Below, piece by piece: positions 25,404-33,433 of a stretch of DNA of 64,000 nt (position 1 is its first letter; every line of letters begins with the position of its first letter). The notes under the pieces are model-generated. The model had not been told where the DNA came from. It saw only the letters and a list, made by a program, of their open reading frames with translations, and did not search any database. The translations under genes were made by a program, and so were the position numbers. Source of the DNA: Calidifontibacter indicus (GTDB taxonomy: Bacteria > Actinomycetota > Actinomycetes > Actinomycetales > Dermatophilaceae). The stretch covers positions 1-64,000 of the forward strand of contig NZ_QTUA01000001.1 in assembly GCF_003386865.1 (NCBI RefSeq), in the 5' to 3' direction.

Positions 25404-27236
25404 TCAGCCCCGGCGAGCACCCACGTGGCTGTCGGCGCCGGCCGGGGTGCCGGTGGGGCCGTCGGCCGGCTCGCGAGTCGCCTTCTGCTGGGCGAACGCC
25501 CGGGCGTATCCGGCACCCGCACCGAGCAGCACCAGACCGGTGATGATGAACGCCGCGGCCCGCACCACGCCACCGGTGTTGGCGAGATCGGAGAGGAACA
25601 GACGTCCCAGCGACAGGCCGGCGAGCCCCAGGCCCAACCCGAGCAGCAGGCCCGGCTTCTCGACCTTCAGGCTGACCGCGAGCACCCCCGCTGCGAGCAA
25701 CATCCAGCTGACGGTGGTGCCCACGTGGCCGACCTGAGCCGCATCGCTGCCGAACGCGAGCGCCGCGGCGCCGCCGGCCAGGAAGTAGGTGGCCATGAGC
25801 AGGCCGAAGGCCGCGAGGAAGATCGCACCGATGGGGTCGGCGCCGTACCGGCGGATGCCGACGAGGAGGCCGACTGCGACGATCGCCGCGAGCAGGAGTC
25901 CGGTGGTCAAGCTCTGCGCCGCGTAGTTCTCCGGCCAGAGCGCCATGCCCGGGTTGGTGGTCTGCCCGATGCCGAGCAGCGTGAACGCCAGCGACAGGGC
26001 TGCCACGAAGTGGTTCTTCACCTGGTAGACCGACACCGCGAGCACGAGGGCGATGGCGAGCAGGATCGGCGCCAGCCAGGCACCGGTCGTGATGACGGTC
26101 GCGGCCGAGAGCATCGCCGCGCCGGTGACCAGGGTGGCGACCGCGGTGGTGGCCAGGCCGACCGGCCGGGCGATGACGATCGAGGTGAGCGTGATGGCCG
26201 CGATCGCGGTGCCGGCGATCGCCGCGACACGGAAGTCGAGCGCCTGGATCGCAACGATCATCGGGGCGCTGGCGGCGCCGTACGTCAGGGCGGTCACCCA
26301 CTCGGTGGTGCGACGGCTCGCCGGGAGCGCCGAGGCCAGACCGATGGTCGCGACCAGGTAGGCGGCGAGCTGCGACGCCAGCGCGAACTTGTCGTCGACG
26401 ACGACGATCCCGGTGGCGATCGCGACCGGCAGGGTGCGGGCCACCGCGATGCCCGGCCACTGGCGGGTGAACTCGGGAATGCAGCCGGCGGCCTGCAGCA
26501 GCACCAGGAAGGCCACCAGGGTGGTGCTGACACCGTGGGTGAGCACCGGTGCGAGCACGCCGACGGCGGCGGTCATCAGTACGGCGAGCACCTGCGAGTT
26601 CCACTTGGTGGCGAGCGCGACGGTGCCGGCGGCGACGACCGCGGCGAGCGTCAAACCGGCAACGGCCGGGATCCATCCGTAGAAGTTCGTGGCGGCCAGC
26701 ACGCACAGGAAGAGTCCGGCGGTGCCGGTGGCGGCGAGCGCGATGGCACCGATGCGTCCGCCGAGTCGCTGGTGCAGTCGGGTGGAGCCGGCGAGCAGAG
26801 CCGCCGACAACAGCGCGCCTCCACCGACCCGCAGTTCGGGGCGCAGCAGTCCGGCCCGGGCGGCGATGACGAGCAGCATCACCACGCCGATCAGCGTGAC
26901 GAGCACGCCGGCGCCGGCGAACAGCTTGGCGACGACGCCGTCCTTCTCCCACCACGGCTCGCTCGGCTTCACCGTCGCGTAGGGGTAGGCCGGGCGGGGG
27001 CCGCCCATGGTCTGGAAGTGCGCACCGTTCGGGTACTGCGGCTGCAGAAGGTACGGGGGCTGCTGCGTGGCCCGGCCGTAGGGCGGACGCGGTCGCGGCC
27101 CGTACACCGGGCTCTGCTGCGGCGGCACCCCGTAGGGCGGACGCTGCCGCGGCCCGCCGGGGAACGGCGGGCGGCCTTGCTGCTGGTCGGGATTCGGACG
27201 CTGGTTCGGGCCGTCGGGCCGGGGTGTCGTGTTCAT
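25404..27236 (-). CDS. DUF2339-type polytopic membrane protein
   Basis: 610 residues. A Pro/Gln/Tyr-rich cytoplasmic N-terminus of about 90 residues (RPPYGVPPQQSPVYGPRPRP) leads into about 14-18 hydrophobic segments. WEKDGVVAKLFAGAGVLVTL and FYGWIPAVAGLTLAA match DUF2339 proteins, whose function is unknown. It lies directly downstream of the LemA-kinase-regulator operon in the same direction, across a palindrome-rich gap at 27271-27320, and may be a target of that regulator. Confidence 0.75.
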   Translation of the reverse strand: MNTTPRPDGPNQRPNPDQQQGRPPFPGGPRQRPPYGVPPQQSPVYGPRPRPPYGRATQQPPYLLQPQYPNGAHFQTMGGPRPAYPYATVKPSEPWWEKDGVVAKLFAGAGVLVTLIGVVMLLVIAARAGLLRPELRVGGGALLSAALLAGSTRLHQRLGGRIGAIALAATGTAGLFLCVLAATNFYGWIPAVAGLTLAAVVAAGTVALATKWNSQVLAVLMTAAVGVLAPVLTHGVSTTLVAFLVLLQAAGCIPEFTRQWPGIAVARTLPVAIATGIVVVDDKFALASQLAAYLVATIGLASALPASRRTTEWVTALTYGAASAPMIVAIQALDFRVAAIAGTAIAAITLTSIVIARPVGLATTAVATLVTGAAMLSAATVITTGAWLAPILLAIALVLAVSVYQVKNHFVAALSLAFTLLGIGQTTNPGMALWPENYAAQSLTTGLLLAAIVAVGLLVGIRRYGADPIGAIFLAAFGLLMATYFLAGGAAALAFGSDAAQVGHVGTTVSWMLLAAGVLAVSLKVEKPGLLLGLGLGLAGLSLGRLFLSDLANTGGVVRAAAFIITGLVLLGAGAGYARAFAQQKATREPADGPTGTPAGADSHVGARRG

Positions 27237-27270
27237 GCTTCAAGCCTGGTTCGGCGGGCGCCGCGGGGCC

Positions 27271-27320
27271 TGAGTAGCACTACTCAACCGGGGTAGGTAC
27301 TTCCTGAACGGTGACCTACC
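27271..27320. promoter_or_regulatory. Two inverted repeats in front of the DUF2339 gene
   Basis: TGAGTAG-CA-CTACTCA (27271-27286) is a perfect palindrome. GGTAGGT (27292-27298) and ACCTACC (27314-27320) form a second, wider repeat. They lie 35-85 bp upstream of the DUF2339 start and just after the response-regulator stop. An operator for a dimeric regulator is plausible; the wider repeat could instead be a weak terminator. Confidence 0.45.
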
Positions 27321-27345
27321 TGTGCCGGTCCGATCACGGGGGGTG

Positions 27346-28023
27346 TCAATCGAGACCGTTCTCGATGGCGTAGCGGGCCAGCTCGACCCGGTTCGACAGT
27401 TGCAGCTTGCGCAGCGAGGCCTGCACGTGGTTCTCGACGGTGCGGTGCGACACCCCGAGGCGGGCAGCGATCTGCTTGGCACTCAACCCTTTTGCGACGA
27501 ATCGCAGCACTTCGGTCTCGCGCTCGGTCAGCTTGGGGAGTTCCGGCCCGTCGCCGGTCGGCACGGTCGCCATCCGGCGGTACTCCCCGAGCACCAACCC
27601 GGCCAGCCCCGGTGTGAACACCGGCTGTCCGGCGGCGGTGGCCCGCACCGCGTCGAGCAGTTCGGCCACGCCGGCCGACTTGACCAGGTAGCCGCTCGCC
27701 CCGGCCTTGACCGCTTCGAGCACGTCCTCCCGCTCGGACGACGCCGAGAGCACCAGCACCTTCGAGTGCGGCGACTGCGCGAGCACCGCGGCGGTGGCCT
27801 GGGCGCCGTTGCCGTCGGTGAGGTGCATGTCCATGAGCACGACCTGTGCCTGGGTGGCGGCCGCCCGGCTGGTGGCCGCGGCGACGGAGTCGGCGGTCGC
27901 CACCACCTCGAAGCCGTTCTCGGTGAGGTCGCGGCTGACGCCGTCGCGCCACATCGGGTGGTCGTCGACGACCATGATCGTCGTCGGTTTCGTCGCGGCC
28001 GTCGCACCTGTCGCGTCGATCAT
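27346..28023 (-). CDS. NarL/LuxR-family response regulator
   Basis: 225 residues. The receiver domain has the acidic pair VVDDHP, phospho-acceptor Asp in VVLMDMHLTDGNG (about residue 63), Ser in VLSASSERED, and Lys in GYLVKSAG. The LuxR HTH LTERETEVLRFVAKGLSAKQ ... GVSHRTVENHV occupies about 160-215. The ATG overlaps the kinase stop by 4 bp. It resembles MacR-type regulators paired with MacS kinases. Confidence 0.93.
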   Translation of the reverse strand: MIDATGATAATKPTTIMVVDDHPMWRDGVSRDLTENGFEVVATADSVAAATSRAAATQAQVVLMDMHLTDGNGAQATAAVLAQSPHSKVLVLSASSEREDVLEAVKAGASGYLVKSAGVAELLDAVRATAAGQPVFTPGLAGLVLGEYRRMATVPTGDGPELPKLTERETEVLRFVAKGLSAKQIAARLGVSHRTVENHVQASLRKLQLSNRVELARYAIENGLD

Positions 28024-29180
28024 GCCCGGTTCGTCCCCTCCAACGGAATGTGCAGTTCCCATTCGGTGCCCTCCCCCGGTTGCGCGAACAGGTCGACGGT
28101 GCCACCGATGGAAGTCATCCTGCCGCGAATCGACTTGCTGACGCCCATTCGTCCCTCGGCTTCGGCCTCGGCCAGCCGTGCGGGATCGAACCCGACCCCG
28201 TCGTCGCGCACCGTGACGACGAACTCCGCGTCGTTGTCCTCGAGCAGCACGAACGAGCGGGCGCCCGGGCCGGCGTGCTTCTGGGTGTTGTCGACCGCGG
28301 CACGCACCACGGCCACGATCTCGTTCGTGACCGCCTCGGGCAACACCATCGGGTGGCTGGGTGCGGCGATCGAGACGTCGGTCGGCAGTTCCTGCTCGAG
28401 CCGGGAGCGGAGGTCCTTCGGTGCCGCCTGATCGGCGCGTGACGCGCCCGCCTGCCGCGACAGCAGCTTGCGCAGCGCGTCCTCCTGGTCACCGGCCAGC
28501 GTCGCGAGTTCGGTTGTCGGACCGCCGATCTCGGCTCCGCGACGACGCACGAACGCGAGCACCTGCAGGGTCGTGTCGTGCACCTCGCGGGCCAGACGCT
28601 CGCGTTCGGTGGCGGCGGCTTCGAGCCGGATCGCGCGGTCGAGCAGTTCTCGGGCGCGCCGCACGATCTGCGATCCCATCCCCACTGCCAGGCCGACGGT
28701 GAGCAGGATCGGCAGCGTCGCATCGAAGCTGAGGTTGTCGAGTTGGTCGACGATCGCCAGGGCCGACAGCCCGATGAGCGCCGCGGCGCCCATGCCCCAC
28801 CAGGGGCCGAGCAGGATCGCCACCGAGACGACGGCGTTCGCCGCCCAGAAGGTGGTCGGCACCGTCTGGTGGCGACTGAAGTAGTCGTTGTGGCCGCCGA
28901 CCAGGAGCGTGCTGGCCATGAGCAGCAGCGTCACGACGACGTCGGCGGCCACGATCCTGGCCCGGTGCCGGTGCCCGAACGCCAGCAACGTGCCGGCGGT
29001 GCCCGACCACACGAGCATCAGCGCGAAGACGACCCAGCTGAGGGTGCGGTTGACGTAGTTGTCGACCACCGTCCACTGCACCGCGCCGGCGTAGGCGAGG
29101 GACGCCAGCCGGAACACCTGAGCGGCGCGCCACAGCGGTAGAAGGCCGGACGCGTCCCGCTCAAGTGTCGCGGTGGTCAC
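28020..29180 (-). CDS. MacS/DesK-like sensor histidine kinase
   Basis: 386 residues. About five or six N-terminal membrane helices (e.g. TLSWVVFALMLVWSGTAGTL, VVVTLLLMASTLLVG) form a sensor like that of MacS kinases. The HisKA_3 dimerisation box is RLAREVHDTTLQVLAF (His near 205). The HATPase domain has VVRAAVDNTQKHAG, VRDDGVGFDP and GRMGVSKSIRGR. GTG at 29180 overlaps the LemA stop. It forms an operon LemA-kinase-regulator; the signal is not known. Confidence 0.92.
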   Translation of the reverse strand: MTTATLERDASGLLPLWRAAQVFRLASLAYAGAVQWTVVDNYVNRTLSWVVFALMLVWSGTAGTLLAFGHRHRARIVAADVVVTLLLMASTLLVGGHNDYFSRHQTVPTTFWAANAVVSVAILLGPWWGMGAAALIGLSALAIVDQLDNLSFDATLPILLTVGLAVGMGSQIVRRARELLDRAIRLEAAATERERLAREVHDTTLQVLAFVRRRGAEIGGPTTELATLAGDQEDALRKLLSRQAGASRADQAAPKDLRSRLEQELPTDVSIAAPSHPMVLPEAVTNEIVAVVRAAVDNTQKHAGPGARSFVLLEDNDAEFVVTVRDDGVGFDPARLAEAEAEGRMGVSKSIRGRMTSIGGTVDLFAQPGEGTEWELHIPLEGTNRA

Positions 29181-29974
29181 TGCTGGTTGGGGTACCCCTG
29201 CGGCCCGCCCTGCTGCGGGTAGTTCTGCGGCTGGGCCGGCTGACCCTGCGGGTATTGCTGGCCCTGCGGGTACTGCTGCGGCTGGCCGGGCAGCGGGTTG
29301 GGCGTGGCGCCCTGCTGCTCGATCTGCGGGTATTCGGTGGAGTGGGGCTGCACCGGGTCACCCGGGTCGGGCATGTTGTAGCCGCCCGGACCACCGGCGG
29401 TGCCGCCGGGGCCGGTGCCGAAGTTGACGCTCGGCACGTTGCGCTCGTTGCCCTCGGCCTCGAAGTACTCGGCGCGCGCGACGCCCGCCGGGCCGGCCAT
29501 GAACTTGGTCGGGATCGACTCGATCGCGGTGTTGAGCTCACGCACGATGGCGTTGTAGTAGCGACGACCCGAGGCGATGCGGTCTTCGGTGGAGGACAGT
29601 TCGTTCTGCAGCCCGAGGAAGTTGGCGTTCGACTTCAGGTCGGGGTATGCCTCGGCGACCGCCATCAGCCGGCCCAGCGCCTGGGTCAGCTGACCTTCGT
29701 TCTGTGCGGCGGCCGCCGGGTTGTTGCCGCCGTTGATCGCGGCCGACCGGGCGCGCAGCACCTCCTCGAGGGTGGCGCGCTCGTGCTGCGCATAACCCTT
29801 GACGGTTTCGATGAGGTTGGGGATCAGGTCGTGACGACGCTTGAGTTCGACGTCGATCTGGTGCCAGGCCTCCTGCACCTGGTTGCGTTTCTTGACCAGG
29901 CCGTTGTAGGCGGAGATGGCCCACACGACCAGCAGGACGATGATCACCACGAGGATGATCAGGAACCACTTCAT
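29177..29974 (-). CDS. LemA family protein
   Basis: 265 residues. One N-terminal membrane helix (MKWFLIILVVIIVLLVVWAI), then the LemA coiled-coil domain with NGLVKKRNQVQEAWHQIDVE, RHDLIPNLIETVKGYAQHE and YYNAIVRELNTAIESIPT. The C-terminal 85 residues are Gly/Pro/Gln/Tyr-rich (QQYPQGQQYPQGQPAQPQ) and probably disordered. ATG at 29974 has AAGGAG 8 nt before it; a GTG two codons earlier is too close to that site. It is coupled to a sensor kinase by a 4-bp overlap. Confidence 0.92.
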   Translation of the reverse strand: MKWFLIILVVIIVLLVVWAISAYNGLVKKRNQVQEAWHQIDVELKRRHDLIPNLIETVKGYAQHERATLEEVLRARSAAINGGNNPAAAAQNEGQLTQALGRLMAVAEAYPDLKSNANFLGLQNELSSTEDRIASGRRYYNAIVRELNTAIESIPTKFMAGPAGVARAEYFEAEGNERNVPSVNFGTGPGGTAGGPGGYNMPDPGDPVQPHSTEYPQIEQQGATPNPLPGQPQQYPQGQQYPQGQPAQPQNYPQQGGPQGYPNQQ

Positions 29975-30031
29975 CAGCACGTCTCCTTCGGTTGCATTGC
30001 CGCTCAGCCTACGTGCTGGTCGGCTCCCGGA

Positions 30032-30730
30032 TCAGCTGTCCACACCCTCGAACACACCCTCGAACCGCCGCAGCACCAACTCGGCCAGCCGCGGGTCATC
30101 GCCGAGCGGCGCCGACACCCGCGCCCCGAGGCCGCCGAGCCGGTCGTGGAAGAAGCCGGGCCCGATGAGGTAGCTCGCGACGACCACCTCGCTCGGGTCG
30201 CCGCCGTGCTCTGCGGCAACCACCCGGACGGCGTCGGCCACCGAAGGCTGCCGGGCGGACAGATAGCCCAGCGCGACCGTCCCGGCCCAGCGTTCGGCGA
30301 GCAGCTCACGCATCCGCTCGGCGTCCGTCGCGCCGGCGGCGCGGCTCGAGCCGGCGACGGCCAGCACCACCGAGGCGTCCAGCGTCGCGCCGGCGTCGAC
30401 GAGCCGGTCGACGAGCACCTTCGCCAGCAACGCGTGCGGCCCGAGCGCGGGCGCGGCGTGGGCGTGCGGGTGGGCCGCCACGGCCTGCGCCACGTCGACC
30501 TCGGTGTGGAAGCCCGACGACAGCAGCAGCGGCACAACCACGACCGAATCATGGTGCGCCGCAAGCTCGTTCACGACCTGCGGCAACTCCGGTTGCTGCA
30601 CGTCGACGTACGCCTCGCGCACGGTGAGGTCGGGGCGACGGCGCGCGACCTGCGCGACGATCGAGCGCACGACAGCCTGCCCCTGGGGGTTGTCGGTGCC
30701 GTGGGCGCAGACGACGAGCGCCCGCGTCAT
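30032..30730 (-). CDS. Sirohydrochlorin ferrochelatase-like protein (CbiX/SirB)
   Basis: 232 residues. Members insert Fe or Co into sirohydrochlorin. The catalytic His is in VVCAHGTDNPQG (about 7-18), a second His/Glu site lies in LLLSSGFHTEVDV (about 88-100), and two chelatase-like lobes are visible. It is last in the run cobA-hemD-cbiX downstream of nirBD, so the likely role is iron insertion for siroheme of the nitrite reductase. It overlaps hemD by 4 bp. Confidence 0.9.
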   Translation of the reverse strand: MTRALVVCAHGTDNPQGQAVVRSIVAQVARRRPDLTVREAYVDVQQPELPQVVNELAAHHDSVVVVPLLLSSGFHTEVDVAQAVAAHPHAHAAPALGPHALLAKVLVDRLVDAGATLDASVVLAVAGSSRAAGATDAERMRELLAERWAGTVALGYLSARQPSVADAVRVVAAEHGGDPSEVVVASYLIGPGFFHDRLGGLGARVSAPLGDDPRLAELVLRRFEGVFEGVDS

Positions 30731-31845
30731 CGGTCGGCCACCGCCAGGCGGTAACCCCGCTTGACGACGGTGGTGACCAGATCACGGTCGGGCAGCGCAT
30801 CGCGCAATCGGGCGACGGCGACCTCGGCGACGTGCGGGTCGACGGCGGTGCCGGGCAGCACCGCGAGGATCTGCTCGCGGGTCACCACCGCACCGTCGGC
30901 GGCCGCGAGGCGACGCAGCACCGCCAGCCCGGCCGGTGGCAGGCTGAGCCGCCGGCCGTCGAGCACCGCCTCCGAACGCCAGACCCGCAGGGCGCCCGCC
31001 GGGGTGACCGCCTGTGTCGCGTGCACCGGCAGGTGCGCCACCAACGACCGCACCAGCGCGCCGAGGCGGAAACGGTCGGGCACCATCGGGTCGATCCCGA
31101 CCAGCCGCAACGGGGCCGCGGTGACCGGGCCGACGGCCGCGGCGACGACGCCGCCGTCGACGGCCATCGCCGCCACACACTCCTGCTCCAGACCCAGGCC
31201 GCGCGCGCTGTCGAGGAAGGCCTGTGCTCCGGGTGCGGAGGTGAAGACCACCGAGTCGTACTCCCGGTCGGCCACCCGGCGGACGCCGTCCTCGACGGCT
31301 CGGGGGTCGGCAGCCGGCCCCCAGCGGTAGACCACGAGCGGTTGCACCGTGGCGCCCGCGTCGGTGAACGCCTCGTCGAGACCGTCGGAGCCGGCGCCGT
31401 GGTGTTGCACCGCGATCCGCAGGTCGGCGATCGATTCGGACAACAGGAAGTCGCGCACCTCGGCGTTGGTCTCCGATTCGGCCACCCAGTCGGGTTCGAG
31501 TCCGGCGGCGCGCAGCGCACCGCTGGTCTTCGGGCCGCGGGCGATGATGCGGGTGTCGCGCAGCATGGCGAGAAGTTCGTCGGCGAGGCCCGCGGCATCT
31601 GCGGCCTCGATCCATCCGGTGAAGCCGACACCGGTCGTGCCCACCACGATCTGCGGCGGGTCGGCGATCAACTCCTTTGTCGCGCGCAGGAGTTCGGCAT
31701 CGTCCACGTGAGGCACCACCGACAGGGTAGGGGCGTGCGCGATCTGCGCACCGCGCCGCTCGAGGGCAGCGGCGAGCTCGGCGCTGCGGCGCTGCCCGGT
31801 GAGCAACACCCGGGCACCGACCAGCTGGTCGCCCACCGGGTTCAC
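30727..31845 (-). CDS. hemD: Uroporphyrinogen-III synthase fused to a winged-helix DNA-binding domain
   Basis: 372 residues. Residues 1-265 are HemD-like, with RVLLTGQRRSAELAAAL, VVGTTGVGFTGWIEAA, YDSVVFTSAPGAQAF and VAAVGPVTAAPL-type segments. Residues about 280-372 form an OmpR/PhoB-type winged helix (LPPAGLAVLRRLAAADGAVV, VAEVAVARLRDAL, VVKRGYRLAV). The same fusion occurs beside nitrite reductase genes in mycobacteria, where the protein is often annotated as a regulator. Whether it still cyclises hydroxymethylbilane or acts as a tetrapyrrole-sensing regulator is not known. It overlaps both neighbours by 4 bp. Confidence 0.88.
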   Translation of the reverse strand: MNPVGDQLVGARVLLTGQRRSAELAAALERRGAQIAHAPTLSVVPHVDDAELLRATKELIADPPQIVVGTTGVGFTGWIEAADAAGLADELLAMLRDTRIIARGPKTSGALRAAGLEPDWVAESETNAEVRDFLLSESIADLRIAVQHHGAGSDGLDEAFTDAGATVQPLVVYRWGPAADPRAVEDGVRRVADREYDSVVFTSAPGAQAFLDSARGLGLEQECVAAMAVDGGVVAAAVGPVTAAPLRLVGIDPMVPDRFRLGALVRSLVAHLPVHATQAVTPAGALRVWRSEAVLDGRRLSLPPAGLAVLRRLAAADGAVVTREQILAVLPGTAVDPHVAEVAVARLRDALPDRDLVTTVVKRGYRLAVADR

Positions 31846-33005
31846 GAGAATCCGTTCGCGGCGTGCGGGTTGCCCGGGTCAGCACCGTCGGGGTCAGTGG
31901 GATCGGTGGGATAGGCGAGTTGGCCGACGACGTCGCCGATGACGATCACTGCGGGATTGCTGATCTGCTGCGTGAGCACCTGCTCAGTGATCGTGTCGAG
32001 GGTGCCGCGCACGCTGCGCTGCTGCGGGCTGTATGCCTTGTGCACCACCGCCACCGGGGTCGCGGGGTCTTTGCCGGCGCGCACCAGCGACGCGGCGAGT
32101 TCGGGCAACCGTCCCATGCCCATGAGCACGACGATCGTGTGCGGCCACTGCACGAGCACGTCCGGCGACACCTCGTCGTGACCCGAGATCATCAGCACCC
32201 CGGCGGCCACCCCGCGGTGGGTCACCGGCACCAGTCCGGCCAGCGGCGCGGCGAAGGCCGAACTCACGCCCGGCACGACCTCGACCTCGACGCCGGCCTC
32301 GCGGCAGGCGATCCATTCCTCGCCGCCGCGGCCGAGCACGAACGGGTCGCCGCCCTTGAGCCGCACGACGTACTGCCCGCGGCGGGCGCGGTCGATGAGG
32401 ATCTGGTTGATCTCGTGCTGCGGCACGGGGTGGCGGTAGGGGGTCTTGCCGACGTCGACGACCTCGGCGGTCGAGCCCAGGCTGCGCAGCAGCCCGACGG
32501 GGGCGAGGCGGTCGGTGACGACCACATCGGCGCGGGCCAGTTCGCGGCGTCCGCGCACGGTGATGAGGTCGTCGGCGCCCGGGCCGCCACCCACCAGCAC
32601 CACCTTGCCGGTCGAGGATTCGGGCCGGAGTTCGCGCAGCGTCACGTTGGCCTCGATGACCGCGTCGTCGATCGTCGCGGCGTCGTAGGTGCGCGCGTCG
32701 CCGCCCTCGAACCACGCCTTCGTCGCGGTGGCAAGGGCACGCAGCCGCTCGGTCTCGGCGGGGTGTTGTTCGTCGGCCGAGACCAGCCACACGTCGGCAA
32801 GATCGGCGGCGGTCACCGCGGCGGTGTTCCAGGCGATCGCGTCGGACGCGTAGAGATCGCGCAGGTCTTCGCACAGGGTAGGTGCGTGCACGCGCACGGT
32901 CGCGCCGGTCGTGAGCAGCGCCGCCACCCGAGCGGCCGAGATCGGGCCGCCCCCGACGACGAGCACCGGCTTACCGGCGAGATCCATCGCGTGCAACGGG
33001 GTCAT
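31842..33005 (-). CDS. cobA: Uroporphyrinogen-III C-methyltransferase with precorrin-2 dehydrogenase-like N-terminus
   Basis: 387 residues. Residues 1-150 resemble the CysG/Met8 NAD-binding domain (PVLVVGGGPISAARVAALL). Residues about 155-370 are the SAM-dependent methyltransferase: VVLVGGGPGADDLITVRG, QYVVRLKGGDPFVLGRGGEE and VVPGVSSAFAAPL. It makes precorrin-2 and probably sirohydrochlorin from uroporphyrinogen III. A dedicated iron chelatase follows two genes on. The ATG at 33005 overlaps nirD by 4 bp. This couples siroheme synthesis to nitrite reductase. Confidence 0.93.
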   Translation of the reverse strand: MTPLHAMDLAGKPVLVVGGGPISAARVAALLTTGATVRVHAPTLCEDLRDLYASDAIAWNTAAVTAADLADVWLVSADEQHPAETERLRALATATKAWFEGGDARTYDAATIDDAVIEANVTLRELRPESSTGKVVLVGGGPGADDLITVRGRRELARADVVVTDRLAPVGLLRSLGSTAEVVDVGKTPYRHPVPQHEINQILIDRARRGQYVVRLKGGDPFVLGRGGEEWIACREAGVEVEVVPGVSSAFAAPLAGLVPVTHRGVAAGVLMISGHDEVSPDVLVQWPHTIVVLMGMGRLPELAASLVRAGKDPATPVAVVHKAYSPQQRSVRGTLDTITEQVLTQQISNPAVIVIGDVVGQLAYPTDPTDPDGADPGNPHAANGFS

Positions 33006-33433
33006 GCGCTCAACACATCCGTCGTGGTCGGCGGGACGACGCACTCGCCGACCTCGAGCCGGTCGCCGACCACCCGGGTGCTCCAGGTGCCCAGGCAGAC
33101 CTGATCGTCGGTCGTGCACCGACCGGTCGCCAAGTAGAACGTCTGCTTATACATAGGAGAAGCAAGCGTACGGTGAATCGTGCCTCCGACGCAGATCGAT
33201 CCCACGATGCCGCGGGCCATCACCTGCGCCCCGCTGAACGGATCGCGGTTGCCGACGGCGTGGATCGAGCCGTCGATGAGCCGCACCACCGCCACCTGAG
33301 CGGCGCCCACGCGCACCGGCACCGCGCGTTCCAGCGGGATGGCGACCAGGTCGGCCACCGGCGTCCAGTGGATCGGAGCAGTCGCCGGGTCCGGGATCGG
33401 GTCGGCCATCGCGTCGGTCATCTCATCGGTCAT
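33002..33433 (-). CDS. nirD: Nitrite reductase small subunit NirD
   Basis: 143 residues, Rieske-like fold without the cluster Cys/His pairs, as in other NirD proteins. Core motifs: VAVVRLIDGSIHAVGNRDPF, then MARGIVGSICVG and ASPMYKQTFYLATGRC. The first 20 residues are Met/Asp/Pro-rich and variable. It overlaps nirB and cobA by 4 bp each, so expression is tightly coupled to the large subunit. Confidence 0.92.
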   Translation of the reverse strand: MTDEMTDAMADPIPDPATAPIHWTPVADLVAIPLERAVPVRVGAAQVAVVRLIDGSIHAVGNRDPFSGAQVMARGIVGSICVGGTIHRTLASPMYKQTFYLATGRCTTDDQVCLGTWSTRVVGDRLEVGECVVPPTTTDVLSA

